From: Cryptomeria japonica
Taxonomy: Eukaryota > Streptophyta > Pinopsida > Cupressales > Cupressaceae
DNA: 60,307 nt
Direction of reading: 5' to 3'
NCBI RefSeq assembly: GCF_030272615.1
Contig: NW_026729257.1
Span: 1 to 60,307, forward strand
Position 1 is the stretch's first letter. Every line of letters begins with the position of its first letter. A program made the translations under genes and the position numbers. Positions 23,884 through 33,505 of the stretch are shown here, in pieces. The notes beneath the pieces were generated by a model, which was given only the letters and a program-made list of their open reading frames with translations, had not been told where the DNA came from and did no database searches.

Positions 23884-24158
23884 GGCACTTTGTGATGAAT
23901 AGTGAGTACCAAGATAGAGTACTTTGTGATGAACAGGGAGTACTAGAATATGAGCAGCACTTTGTGATGAACAGGGAGTGCAAATGTGAGTAACGCTTTG
24001 TGATGAACAAGGAGTGCCACACACGTAGTACTTTGTGATGAACAGGGAGTACTACTAGTGATAAAAGCAACACTTTGTGATGAACAGTGAGTGTCACTAG
24101 GATAGATAACCATATGCATTTTGATAAAAAGTAGCATTTTGTGATAAACAGGGAATGC
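23884..24158 (+). repeat. Array of seven covarying hairpin units in the PMD intron (inner copy)
   Basis: Each unit has a nearly fixed 15-nt loop (TTGTGATGAACAGGG) between complementary arms, and the arms differ between units. Examples: AGTACT (23918-23923) with AGTACT (23939-23944); GCACT (23957-23961) with AGTGC (23977-23981); GTAGTACT (24025-24032) with AGTACTAC (24048-24055); ACACT (24070-24074) with AGTGT (24090-24094); GCATT (24134-24138) with AATGC (24154-24158). The first and fourth units have mismatches or G-T pairs. The outer copy has a matching set at 44812-45062. Confidence 0.9.
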
Positions 24159-24194
24159 CACTATGACTGACATGATTGATTTGCTTGACTGTAG

Positions 24195-24710
24195 GAGTAT
24201 TTGCCGATGCTGGAGTCACGGGAGAGATTCCCGTCTACTCAGAGATTGCGACCTGAGTTGACAGCCAAGGAGTGAGCTGCTGTCGAGGCTATGGGATTGA
24301 GACATGTTCTATATGTGCCTGAGTTTCAGGCAAACATGGAACTGTTGACTGCGTTGGCAGAGAGATGGCACTCTGAGACATGTACTTTTCATTTGCCGAT
24401 GGGTGAGATGACAGTCACCCTTGAGGATGTATACAAGATCCTGTGGATACCGATCGATGGGGAGCTAATCCCATATGATCAAGATGGAGATAGGGAGGCC
24501 CTGAGACGAGTGTTCCAGGACCCAGGAATGGAGATGAGGGTGGGACATGTGGCATGGAATACCATGACATGGATAGGATTAGCACTACCAACAGTGTTGG
24601 CAGGAGTTATCAGTGGGTTCCTTTGTTTCAGTTTTGTACCATTTTGTATGATGATGTAGACACCTGCGGGTGATTGTAGCCATATGATTTTGACATCATT
24701 GTATCATGAC
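24195..24710 (+). pseudogene. Plant mobile domain (PMD) gene, truncated antisense copy (inner)
   Basis: After the acceptor TTGACTGTAG (ending 24194) the frame reads EYLPMLESRERF, then a stop (TGA), then from 24291 MGLRHVLYVPEFQAN, LLTALAERWHSETCTFHLP, GEMTVTLEDVYKIL and IPIDGEL. This is the N-terminal pattern of the plant mobile domain: LxxxxERW-x-T-x-T-F-H-L-P-x-GE-x-TxTLxDV. PMD proteins (MAIN/MAIL type) act in plant nuclei in silencing and genome stability, and also occur inside transposable elements. After AGVISGFL the sequence jumps to FVPFCMM, which is at the far C-terminal end of the outer copy, so about 1.5 kb has been deleted. The gene lies antisense to the element's gag and opposite to its LTR promoter. 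Confidence 0.82.
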
Positions 24711-26090
24711 ACTTTATATATATATATATGAGATGATTCATCTTTGTGGTAGCTATATGCATGTGTACCTATGTGATGAGATGTTCTTATGTGATGCTTA
24801 TGATATGGATGCAAATATGTATATGATGAAATACAATATTTTTTTGTTCTTTTATGTTTTATATGTGTATGCATGATGCAAATGTGAATGTATGAAATGC
24901 AGATGAATATGATCATGCAAATAATTATTTACAAGATGAGAATATAAAATGTACTAACATGTGTTGTGTGCAGGATGTGATGCAATTGTGATATTTATAT
25001 GTATGTATGAAATGCTAACATGTGATAATGCAGGTGCAACTACATGAAATGCAAATGTTTTTGGTTTGTCATTATACTGAGTCATGTGATAGTAGGCTAC
25101 GTAGACTCAAGAAGGACAATGGAAGTCAATCAAGAAAGAGGGATGAAAGATAGAAGATATGAAAGTGAAAGAGCTTCTTGTGCGTTATCATCATTGAGCT
25201 TTATTATGGCAAGTAGGTTATGACAATCGAGGCATATGTTCGACCCAGAAAGTCATTGTACCTGTTTGCATGGAGATAAGACAGTCTCAAACAAGGAATG
25301 CCCCAGTTCATACTAGACTCACAGTGTCCTCATATCCTTGGACAAGTCATAGCATTACTAAGAGACAATCCACAGACAACAAATACGAATAGGCGACGAT
25401 ACCCCATCCTCGCCTTTCTAGTCAAAGACATCTTGGAGATAGACTCTCTAGTCAGAGACATCTCGGAAAAGCTAAAAGACATGTCACCAAAAGATAAAAT
25501 CAAAAGAAAACCAAGACTCGACACCAACATCCACTGTAGTCCTCAAGTTTAGTGTCTCTTGTCACTTGTATAAGTCTTATTTGATTGTGGTCATAATGTT
25601 TACTTTCACAGAAGGATAGATAGCACCGAACCATATGTTGTCTGAGTCTATTGAAAGATTTGATTTGTTGAAGCCCATTGTTGCTGTTGTCTCATCTGAA
25701 ACTAACTGAATCCATGAAACTAATGCTTTATTGCGGAGAAGATGAAACTTTATTGTGGATCTATGATGCAAATGTTGCTTTATTGCAGATCTGTGTGCAG
25801 ATAGACTGAAGGAAGCTAGAAGAAACTGTACTCCTCGAAACATGTGATGTTCTCAGTTCCACACCCATTACTGGACGTAGGATTTTCCTTAGCCACAGAT
25901 AGGAGCTGATTTATTATGGATGGAAAGGAGTGAAAAGGGAGGTTTATTATGAATGGCTAACCAATCTTAGGGAGATCAATAACAAGCCATGATGGAATGG
26001 GTAAGTTTATTATGAACGAATAGGTTGTGAGTGTGTGCAAAGTGAAAGGGTGAAAGTGAATCCTAAAGGAGGGAGGAGCAATGTCTCTAC
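24711..26090. other. 3' untranslated region between PMD gene and pol remnant (inner)
   Basis: It begins with an (AT)n microsatellite (24717-24730) and an ATG/ATGATG-rich, low-complexity stretch to about 25060. The rest matches the outer copy at about 41400-42780 in reverse. The ORF at 25298-25552 (+) is not conserved as coding. No independent gene is supported. Confidence 0.6.
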
Positions 26091-26098
26091 GCATGGTG

Positions 26099-26236
26099 CT
26101 GGTGACCCAGTTTTCACCATGGTACTTGCCCAGGGCACCACCGAAGTGGTTTTCACCGTTGGATGAAATTATTTCTCTTTACTTTTTTTGATTTTTCAAT
26201 GTTTTTTTTGTGTCACAAGGCACCTGTTTGCCAGGT
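26099..26236 (-). other. Three conserved hairpins downstream of the integrase end (inner)
   Basis: Read on either strand, three short hairpins follow one another, each next to GGTGAAAA (minus strand). Positions: CTGG (26099-26102) with CCAG (26107-26110); ACCAC (26137-26141) with GTGGT (26146-26150) around CGAA, which is TTCG on the minus strand; ACCTG (26222-26226) with CAGGT (26232-26236). The outer copy has all three at 41257-41380, with a compensated base-pair change in one stem. Confidence 0.75.
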
Positions 26237-26359
26237 TTTCACCAAGTAACGATTTTTTTTGTTTTAAATTTTTTTTTGTATTTTTGAATTTTTTTATTTT
26301 TTTGTATTTTTGAAATGTTTGATTTTTTTGTATTTTTGAAATTAGGATATTCCAAAGAG

Positions 26360-27241
26360 CTATATGTAAAACTTGCAAAGGTGCATGTTGTTGATAGGAT
26401 CCTCCAAAGGTTCACCTTCTATAGTTGAAAGCTGATATGCCCCAGATCGATATGTTGCTGTAATGATGTAAGGACCAAGCCAATTTGGTTCAAACTTGCC
26501 CTTCTTCTCTCTGTCTTGCTGATTTTTGGGATTTTCTCTGAAAACTAAGTTGCCTACCTCAAATGTGAGAGGCTTGACTTTATGATTGTAGCTGCATTGT
26601 TCTTTGACTAAATGATGTGTAGATTGATTGAATGTCTTTCTCGATGAAGGAACTGAGATAGAATTACTAGTGTGTGGACTACACAGGCCCGTATGTGTGT
26701 CACCTGAAGAAGTTTGGGCATCCTTGATAACAAATTCCTTCAAGGAAGCTCCATTAAAGGTCCATGATGTATCACCAGAAGGGAAAGGATGTGTGGAACA
26801 AGTAGATGAGTGATGAAGGCTTATGATTATGAAAAGAAGTGAAAGTAGGATAGCATGATGGAGACTTAGGATCAACAAGTAATCTTTTTGACTTGCAATT
26901 GTAGAATTTTTGCCCCCAGTTATTTTGATATTAGGGGAGATCAACTCTTTTTCTTTTTCTTTCATAGGATTTTTTTCCTTGACTTTGATTTTTGTAGAGT
27001 CCAATAGCTTTTGATTTTGATTTGGACTAAAGGAATTTTCTTTATTTTTGACTTTTAGATTTTTCTTTTCATAGCTTGATTCTTGATCCCCAATGAGTAA
27101 GGGCTTTTGTAATTCTTGTTGATCCAAGTCTAGAAATGGAATGAGTGGATGAAACGGTAAGGCTATGTGAGCTCTCAAGAGGGCTGGCGATACGCTAAAT
27201 AGATTCTTTGCTGGAACCACTCTTAGGATTATTGATATCAA
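26360..27241 (-). CDS. Chimeric ORF: unknown Lys-rich/hydrophobic segment fused to integrase C-terminus
   Basis: An open 293-codon minus-strand frame. The last ~85 residues (from SYNHKVKPLTFEVGNLVF to NWLGPYIITATYRSGAYQL and INNMHLCKFYI) match the integrase C-terminal domain of the outer copy at 40919-41160. The first ~200 residues match nothing in the outer copy. They hold a Lys/Glu-rich stretch (KNLKVKNKENSF, PMKEKEKELI), then a hydrophobic segment (HHAILLSLLFIIISLHH) and a Ser/Thr-rich tail (GDTSWTFNGASLKEF). This block stands exactly where RT, RNase H and the integrase core should be. It overlaps the end of the gag-protease frame. Function unknown; it could equally be non-coding DNA that happens to be open. 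Confidence 0.5.
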   Translation of the reverse strand: MISIILRVVPAKNLFSVSPALLRAHIALPFHPLIPFLDLDQQELQKPLLIGDQESSYEKKNLKVKNKENSFSPNQNQKLLDSTKIKVKEKNPMKEKEKELISPNIKITGGKNSTIASQKDYLLILSLHHAILLSLLFIIISLHHSSTCSTHPFPSGDTSWTFNGASLKEFVIKDAQTSSGDTHTGLCSPHTSNSISVPSSRKTFNQSTHHLVKEQCSYNHKVKPLTFEVGNLVFRENPKNQQDREKKGKFEPNWLGPYIITATYRSGAYQLSTIEGEPLEDPINNMHLCKFYI

Positions 27242-30200
27242 GAGCTGCTTGCACCACTAGAGGAGATTTGCATTCAGACTTAGTAGCCACAACACTAGGT
27301 GGTTCACACCCAATTCCTTGGCATTGCAAATTATTTGTAGGTTGTTCTTGTTGATTGAATACCTTAGGAGATAATGAGAGTTGGTCAACATAAAATATAT
27401 ACTCACCACATCCAATGTCTTTAAACTTGAAGTTTTCTTTGTGCTCTGCTTGTTTTGATGTAGAAGCTTTCAAGGATTCTGGATCCACATATGCTGATGA
27501 AGGAATATCTTCTCGATTGACTGGGATTGTTATTTCTGATCTAGGTTGTAGATTGTTACAATATATGAATGGATTTGGGTCAGCTTTGATGGTCACTTCA
27601 ACTCCATTATGAGGAAACTTAATGCATCGATGATATGTAGATGGGACTGCACTCATTTCATGAATCCAAGGACATCCTAGCAATATGTTGTATGTGAGAT
27701 CAAGATTAAGTACTTGACAAACCACATCCTTTGTAACTGGCCCAACTCTGAGATGTAAGGTGACTGTGCCCTTGGATGAACGCTCTTCATCATCATATGC
27801 CTTGATGGTGATTTTGTTTGTAGAATTCACAACTTTATCAGAATATCCCAATTGTTTAATAGTGTTCAATGTACAAATGTTTAGACCTGCTCCTCCATCT
27901 ATCAGGACTCTTTTTATTCGATGTTTGTGTATGAAGGCTTCAACATGTAATGATGCATTATGTGGCTGACTTACAGAGGCGTCATTAGCTTCTGTGAATG
28001 TAAGGGAGTGCGGAATGGAAAGGTATCCCACCATGGCTTGAAACTAGTCCACGTTCAGATTAGTAGGAACGACGGTATCTCTCAAGATTTTATCAAGAAT
28101 GGCTTTATGAGCAGGGGATATGCGTAATAGCTCAAGGATGGAGATGAGCACGGGTGTCTTCCCTAACTGTTCTACAAGGTCATACTCAAGTTTGGTTGAT
28201 GAAGAAGTGGTGTTTTTAGTTGGAGCCCCTTGCAAAGTGATTTTACCTCAACGGGTTGTAACATGACATTCAGAGGTAGGTTCAGAAGAAGATCCAACAC
28301 CTTTTAGGACAATCCTGGGTCTCTGGGTAGAATTCTTAGATGTTTTGTCCTTGATGATAATGGTAGAGACATAATTGTCCATCGAGATGTGATTGATGGT
28401 TGAATCATAGTTGTAGGATGTTCTGGTATAGTTGGTTTGGTCATCTGTGGCTTTAGCTTTTCCGTTGTCATGCTTTGGGAATGGTTCCTTAAACATTTCA
28501 TGTTCTTGATTGGATGAGTGCCCTTCAATCTCAATATCACCCCTATCAATGAGATCTTGTATGATGTTCTTCAGTCGATGACAATTTCTTATCTTATGAC
28601 CCTTGCTCTTATGAAATTCACAATACTCATCATCATTCCACCAATTTGGTTTAACCTTTGGTTCATATGGAGGAAAATTTGGAACTGTGATTACCTTGTT
28701 TACCACTAGCTTTTTGAAGACTGATTCAAGTGATTCTCCCAAGGGAGTGTACCTCCTTCGTGATCTAGAAGTTGTTTGAGTATTCACTTGATTGTTTGTA
28801 GAACTTGATCCTGAAAAGATGAATTTGGGTCACACTGTATTAGCATCAACAACACCATCATTGACTATGTTCTTGTTTTTATTCCAAAATCTCGGCTTGT
28901 CTTTTCCTTTAAAGTCATCTTTGTTTTCCTTGAATATCTTAATGATGCCTTGCTCAATTAGGACCTTCTTTGTTGCTAAGCCTTTTTCAATGACGTCCTT
29001 GAAGGTGGACAAACAAGCTTTTCTTAGATCATAGCCAATGTCTTTGTTAACATTCTGGGTGAACATCTCTACCATTTGTTTTTGTGGAATTTCACAAGAG
29101 CATCTGCTGGCTAGATTCCTCCATCTTTGTAAAAATGATGCAAAAGACTCTCCCTCTTTTTGCTTAGTATTGCACAAAGTAGTGACTGATATGTCTGTCT
29201 CTATGTTGTAGGAGAAATGTTGAATAAATGCCTCTGCTAGATCACCCCATGACTTAATACCAGGTGGAAGTTGGGAGAACCATTCCATAGCTTGATCACC
29301 TAGGCTTTGTGGGAATAATCTTATCAAATATGTCTCTTCTACTGCTACCTCGATGCAAGCTATGAAAAACTGTCTTATGTGTGCCTTAGGATCCCCTTTT
29401 CCTCTATACTTATCAAATTTAGGCATCACAAAGTGTGTAGGAAATGGAGGCATTGGAATGCTTTTGTCAAATGGAAAGGGACATATGTCTCTCATTGTGT
29501 ATGTTGGCTTTGGTGTATTTATGTCCTCCATTTTCTTTTGTAAGTCCCTGATTTGTTGCTCCAAATTGTTCTTAGGTGGAGATCGACTCCTTGGACCATA
29601 CCCCATGCTTGAGGCACCAATTGGAGGAGGAGCATGTTGCATATATGGATGATATTGATCATACACATGTTCATATGGAGGAGGTCTATAGTGATGCTGC
29701 ATATATGGACCACTTGGTATAGATTCATGTTGAGGAACGCCATATCTATTTTGTCCATGTATACCATACTCTACAAGCATGTCATGTTCTAATGTGTTGC
29801 CCCCAAATTTGACACGGGGTTTCCTTGTGTCCAAATTTTGAGCATGCCTTTGAATATCCAATTGCTTTGGTGGTTGATCCTTAGCATTTGTATGTGATTG
29901 AGCATATCTGTCTGCATAAGACTTCCATAATGGTCTGTGAAGGTGAGTATCATATGCTTGACCATGTGTATGTGGGACCTATGGTTTTTGAAGCAAAGAT
30001 GATGGTGATTCAGGTACCATATGTGGTCCTCTGTTGCCTCCACTATTAGGCCTTCTTTGATCCATGTTGGAGTGAGGTTGTTGCAAAGGTCGATTTTCCA
30101 TTATTCGAGACATGTCAAAATCATGAGGTATCTTGGCTCCACTTTGTGCCATCATTTGTAAGAAGTATTGTCTATCCCTCCTCATTATTTCCTCAACCAA

Positions 30201-30467
30201 TCGATTGAAATGGGGATTCATAATGGATTCTTCCACATCTGCTAAATGTACAAAAATGTTGTCCATATTGTCATTATGTGTAGCATTGTTGTTTGTAGTG
30301 TCCATGTTCTCAACATTTGGAATGTTTCTATAGGCATCCATGTCAGGTAATGTGGTATGATCAAAATTGGAAAAGATATCATTCTCATACTCATAAGAAC
30401 TCATGTTTGCGGACTCTTGAGCCTCTTTAGTTTCTCTCCTAGATTTTTGAAGACGGGTTTCAACCAT
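27195..30467 (-). pseudogene. gag-protease polyprotein of inner Tat element
   Basis: One minus-strand reading frame of about 1,090 codons from MVETRLQKSRRE (30467), interrupted by only four stops (29979, 28830, 28248, 28044) with no frameshift. In order: an Asn/Asp-rich N-terminus; a Pro/Tyr-rich stretch (YMQHHYRPPPYEHVYDQY); the capsid core (KFDKYRGKGDPKAHIRQFF, DQAMEWFSQLP, FIQHFSYNIE, ESFASFLQRWRNLASR); the finger-like CEFHKSKGHKIRNCHRLK; and a retroviral-type aspartic protease, VLIDGGAGLNICTL near 27905, with NILLGCPWIHEM near 27690. DGGA in place of DTGA or DSGA is usual in this lineage. Three of the four stops can be compared with the outer copy, and in each the outer copy still has Gln or Arg. 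Confidence 0.9.
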
Positions 30468-30957
30468 GAACTAGGTATTGACCAAGATGTGTGAGACTAA
30501 ATGAAAATGAAAAAGCATGGAAGACCAAGAGTTGAATGGAATATAAATGAATCTGAGGTGTACTTGCAATGTCCAAAGTGTAAGACCAAGTATGTATGTA
30601 GTAGAGTAGGTGTGACTTCCAAAGAGAGGATAGTTTCTCTTGATGAGGTAAGTTGACCTTGACTCTAAGTAAGACCAAATGAGACCCAAAGGTAAGAAAC
30701 CTTGATGAGGGACCACTTAGCAAAGTGTTGCTGTATGTAGTGTGTTGACAAAGTATGATGAGGACAAGCAAGTGACCTTTTGACTCAAGTTTAGATAAAT
30801 GTGAATGTAATGTGAGATGTGAAGCAATGAAGGACTTTGTGAGACCCAAAGACAGGTTGAATGCTAAATGAAACCTTGGAGAAATGACCTAGGAAGCTCA
30901 AGAATTCCGAAACTGACTGTGTTTGTTTGCTGGACTGTAACAGTTTTTCAATTCTGA

Positions 30958-31145
30958 ACACAGACGTACCTGTATACTTCACACACGTGGTTTCCTGACA
31001 CGGACGTGGCTCTGTTCGACACAGACGCGCTTCTGAGATTTTTTTGCAAAGTGTAATGTTGATTCTGAAAACACAAACGTGTTTCTACCCTTCATAGATG
31101 CGGTTATACAACAGAGACGCTATTATGTCCGACATAGATGCATTT
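30958..31145 (+). repeat. CACAGACGYG motif array 1 in the leader
   Basis: Variants such as CACAGACGTA (30960), ACACACGTGG, ACACGGACGTGG (31000), GACACAGACGCGC (31019), ACACAAACGTG, AACAGAGACGC and GACATAGATGC occur at about 19-bp steps with one gap. In the element's own RNA sense this reads GCGCGTCTGTGTC. Confidence 0.8.
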
Positions 31146-31429
31146 CTGCAAAATTTGTGCAATTTTTTCCAATCTGTGAAGTCATTTTGTTGTGACCAAA
31201 TCTGACTGTTTGACTATTTTTCGTGACAAGAGGACATAGTGTTGATGACGACCCAATGTTTGCAAGTGTCTAGACTCAAAATGACTCCAAGAAAGCTGTG
31301 TTGTTTGATGTAAAAATGTTTTGCATACACTTGAAGACACAAAAGACACGATGTTTTGTTGTTTGGTCTTGAATGTTTTGAATGTTTAAAATAAGTCAAG
31401 CACAATTCTTATGGCTGGCCATGACAATA

Positions 31430-31960
31430 GTTGTTGATCCCACATGGGGTTTTACCCCCGAGGCTACGCTATTCAGAGTGGATACTTAGATACTTGACCT
31501 CACTGGCTCCACCCTCGGCACTCACTTCTCAGGTCAGCCAAGCATCAGTCCCCACGAAAACTCCCCGTGGCGAACTTTGTATCTCTACTAAGAACTGTAT
31601 GTGTGTGGGCCGCTACCAGAGGTCCGACCTCCTGCCCCAACAACTAGAAGGATTTGGGCTTCTAAAACAAAAAGGTGCTAGTAAGGGCATCCGCTCGTGT
31701 GGCCATACATGCAGCACTTTCAGCTCTGTAAATACAGAAGGCTCCCAGCCAGTAGGGGTTACACCCTACAACTGATCAAATAAATTTGATCAAACGGGTT
31801 TATGGGGAGACATAGTGTCGGTATGAACTAATCAGCACACGTTATTCATAGTTTTCACCATGAATACAGTTATTTATAGTGGTTCGGAAGAGGTGGGTTT
31901 TCCTCGCTACCACTTGGGTCGTTCTCTTCTCACTAGTAGTCCTAATGACCACACGGGAAG
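31430..31960. other. GC-richer block inside the leader, possible inserted LTR
   Basis: The base composition is clearly higher in G+C than its surroundings. It starts near TGTTGATCCCACATGGGG and contains TTATAGTGGTTCGGAAGAGG near 31880, phrasing common in plant LTR ends, so an old solo LTR is possible. Its boundaries and any target duplication are unclear. The plus-strand ORF 31431-31775 has no recognisable domain. Confidence 0.3.
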
Positions 31961-32349
31961 ACAGGCCCTCTAAAGATTAAACAAAAAGAGCCTATTACTC
32001 AAGACACAAAAGACAATGATTCAATTTTAGTGCACCAATTGAAGTGTTTGCTAGTCTATGAAAACAAGGCACACAATAAAAATCCAAAAACCCTTGCCAA
32101 GGACCTGCAACAAAGAGTTGTTAGTAGTTTCGATTGTTTCAAATAATCACCCCTTCCTGCAAGCACACAAGTTAGGTAGATTTTAAACCCAAAATACTTT
32201 GTGAAAATAGGAGCCTTCAACCAAACGATTTTGCTTTCAAGACAAGCTACACCAATTTCGTTAGCTAGACCTGAAAATGTTAGCTCAAAATAAACCAGAT
32301 CTGAAGCCCTAGATGCAAAATCCCAAAACTAAATCAATAAACCCAAAAT

Positions 32350-32630
32350 TTGAAACTGGTGAACACAGATGCAATTACCCTCAACACAAACGCACCCTCC
32401 TAACACAGACGCAGTTATGTGAGGCACAGATGCGGTTACAGAATGCAGACGCGACTTCTAGACACAGACGTGGCTAAAAACACCGCAGACATGACCTAAT
32501 AACACAAATGCGCTTTCCTGGAACCTACAAAATAAAATACTGCCAGTAACACAGACGCAATTCCAGATGTCGTAGATGTGCTAGAAAAACAAAAACACAA
32601 TCCGAAAGTGCGCAGATGCGGGAATATCAA
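32350..32630 (+). repeat. CACAGACGCR motif array 2 in the leader
   Basis: About twelve copies of AACACAGACGCAG-like motifs stand at 18-26-bp spacing, next to the primer site. Same family as arrays at 30958-31145, 23540-23760 (opposite orientation) and 45270-45510. Confidence 0.85.
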
Positions 32631-32708
32631 AATGCTACTAAAAACGTCAGATCTACAACTTCAAAATACAAAATCTGCAACAAAGATGTTAAATGCAAAA
32701 GGGACAAG

Positions 32709-32730
32709 GGTCCCACCGGGTGTGCCAAAA
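32709..32730 (-). promoter_or_regulatory. Primer-binding site of inner element
   Basis: On the minus strand the 5' LTR end ATATACA is followed by TTTTGGCACACCCGGTGGG, the position and style of a tRNA primer site (TGGCAC...). The tRNA species is not identified from sequence alone. The outer copy has TTTTGGCATGCCTAGTGGG at the same place. Confidence 0.75.
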
Positions 32731-33505
32731 TGTATATGGTGAAAAATGGATAACAACAACATTGAAAGACTAAATAGATTCAACCACAAAACCCTAGCCT
32801 AACAACAACAAAAATCCACTGTAACATATGAAGATTTCCTAAGACAATGCATATCAAACGAAATCACAAAGATTATACCATCACATGTCCAATAGGGTTT
32901 TGATCTCCATTCTTCCTATCTCCATTGATCTTGCTTGATATATTTTCTCTCAGATTTTATGTGCACAAGAGCTCAACAAAGAACGGAATGTGGTTGCAAG
33001 TACGATCGTAGTGTAGTCAATTGCATAAAAATGATTAGAATGCATAGAACAATTAGGGTCTAATAATGAAGGAAGCATCTCCTTATAGAAGACACTATAT
33101 GAAATGGAGGGATAAGATTGAGACGTGTAAAAGGAGGTCGGCTATGATTAGAGGGTAGGTAGAAGAAATAATAAAATAATGAAAGGGGTAGGTAGTGTAG
33201 GAATTAAGAGATGAATGACATGTGTCATGGGTAGAAAAGGTTAATGAATTAATTAAATAAATAAAGATTTATTTAATTAATAGAAGAAGTGGGATCAATT
33301 AAATAAATAAAATATTTATTTAATTTAGGAAAAGGATAATTTAAATAAATAAATGTATTTATTTAAATGAGAAATAAGGCTAGAAGAGGATAAATTAATT
33401 AATTAAATAAATAAAGATTTATTTAATTAATAGAAGAATTAAGCTTAGATAATTAAATAAATAAAATATTTATTTAATTAGACTGGACAATTTTGGGTGT
33501 CTACA
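32731..33505 (-). repeat. 5' LTR of inner element
   Basis: 775 bp, matching 22227-23018 with scattered substitutions and small indels. The TATA box has lost two bases relative to the other LTR (CTATAAGG on the minus strand, plus about 33081). The AT-rich U3 palindromes are all retained (about 33240-33480). Confidence 0.95.

Larger units (their letters stand above)
30468..32730 (-). other. Long 5' leader of inner element
   Basis: About 2.26 kb lies between the 5' LTR and the gag start, without a conserved ORF. It holds two CACAGACGCG-motif arrays (30958-31145 and 32350-32630) around a GC-richer block (31430-31960). Long leaders are usual in Tat-lineage elements. The outer copy has lost all of this leader. 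Confidence 0.8.
22227..33505 (-). mobile_element. Inner Tat-type element, inverted, nested in the outer 5' LTR
   Basis: An 11,279-bp minus-strand element of the same family as the outer one. LTRs are 22227-23018 and 32731-33505, each with TGTAGACACC/ATATACA termini on the minus strand. ATTTT (22222-22226 and 33506-33510) is a 5-bp target duplication, and the uninterrupted 3' LTR of the outer element confirms the pre-insertion site. It keeps leader, gag, protease, integrase C-terminus and the antisense PMD region but lacks RT, RNase H and the integrase core, so it is a deletion derivative. Eye comparison puts LTR divergence at a few percent. Confidence 0.95.

Noticed and set aside
23884-24158. 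CRISPR-like repeat-spacer array
   Set aside because: Regular repeats with variable spacers, but in a plant retrotransposon intron; repeats are short, spacers irregular, no cas genes.
23833-24173. Overlapping minus-strand ORFs with repeated HHKV and SLFITK segments
   Set aside because: Translations of the hairpin array; no evidence of coding.
26628-26813. Envelope-like gene in the inner element
   Set aside because: The hydrophobic stretch in the overlapping minus-strand chimeric ORF has no signal peptide, cleavage site or known env motif, and lies in the pol position rather than after pol.
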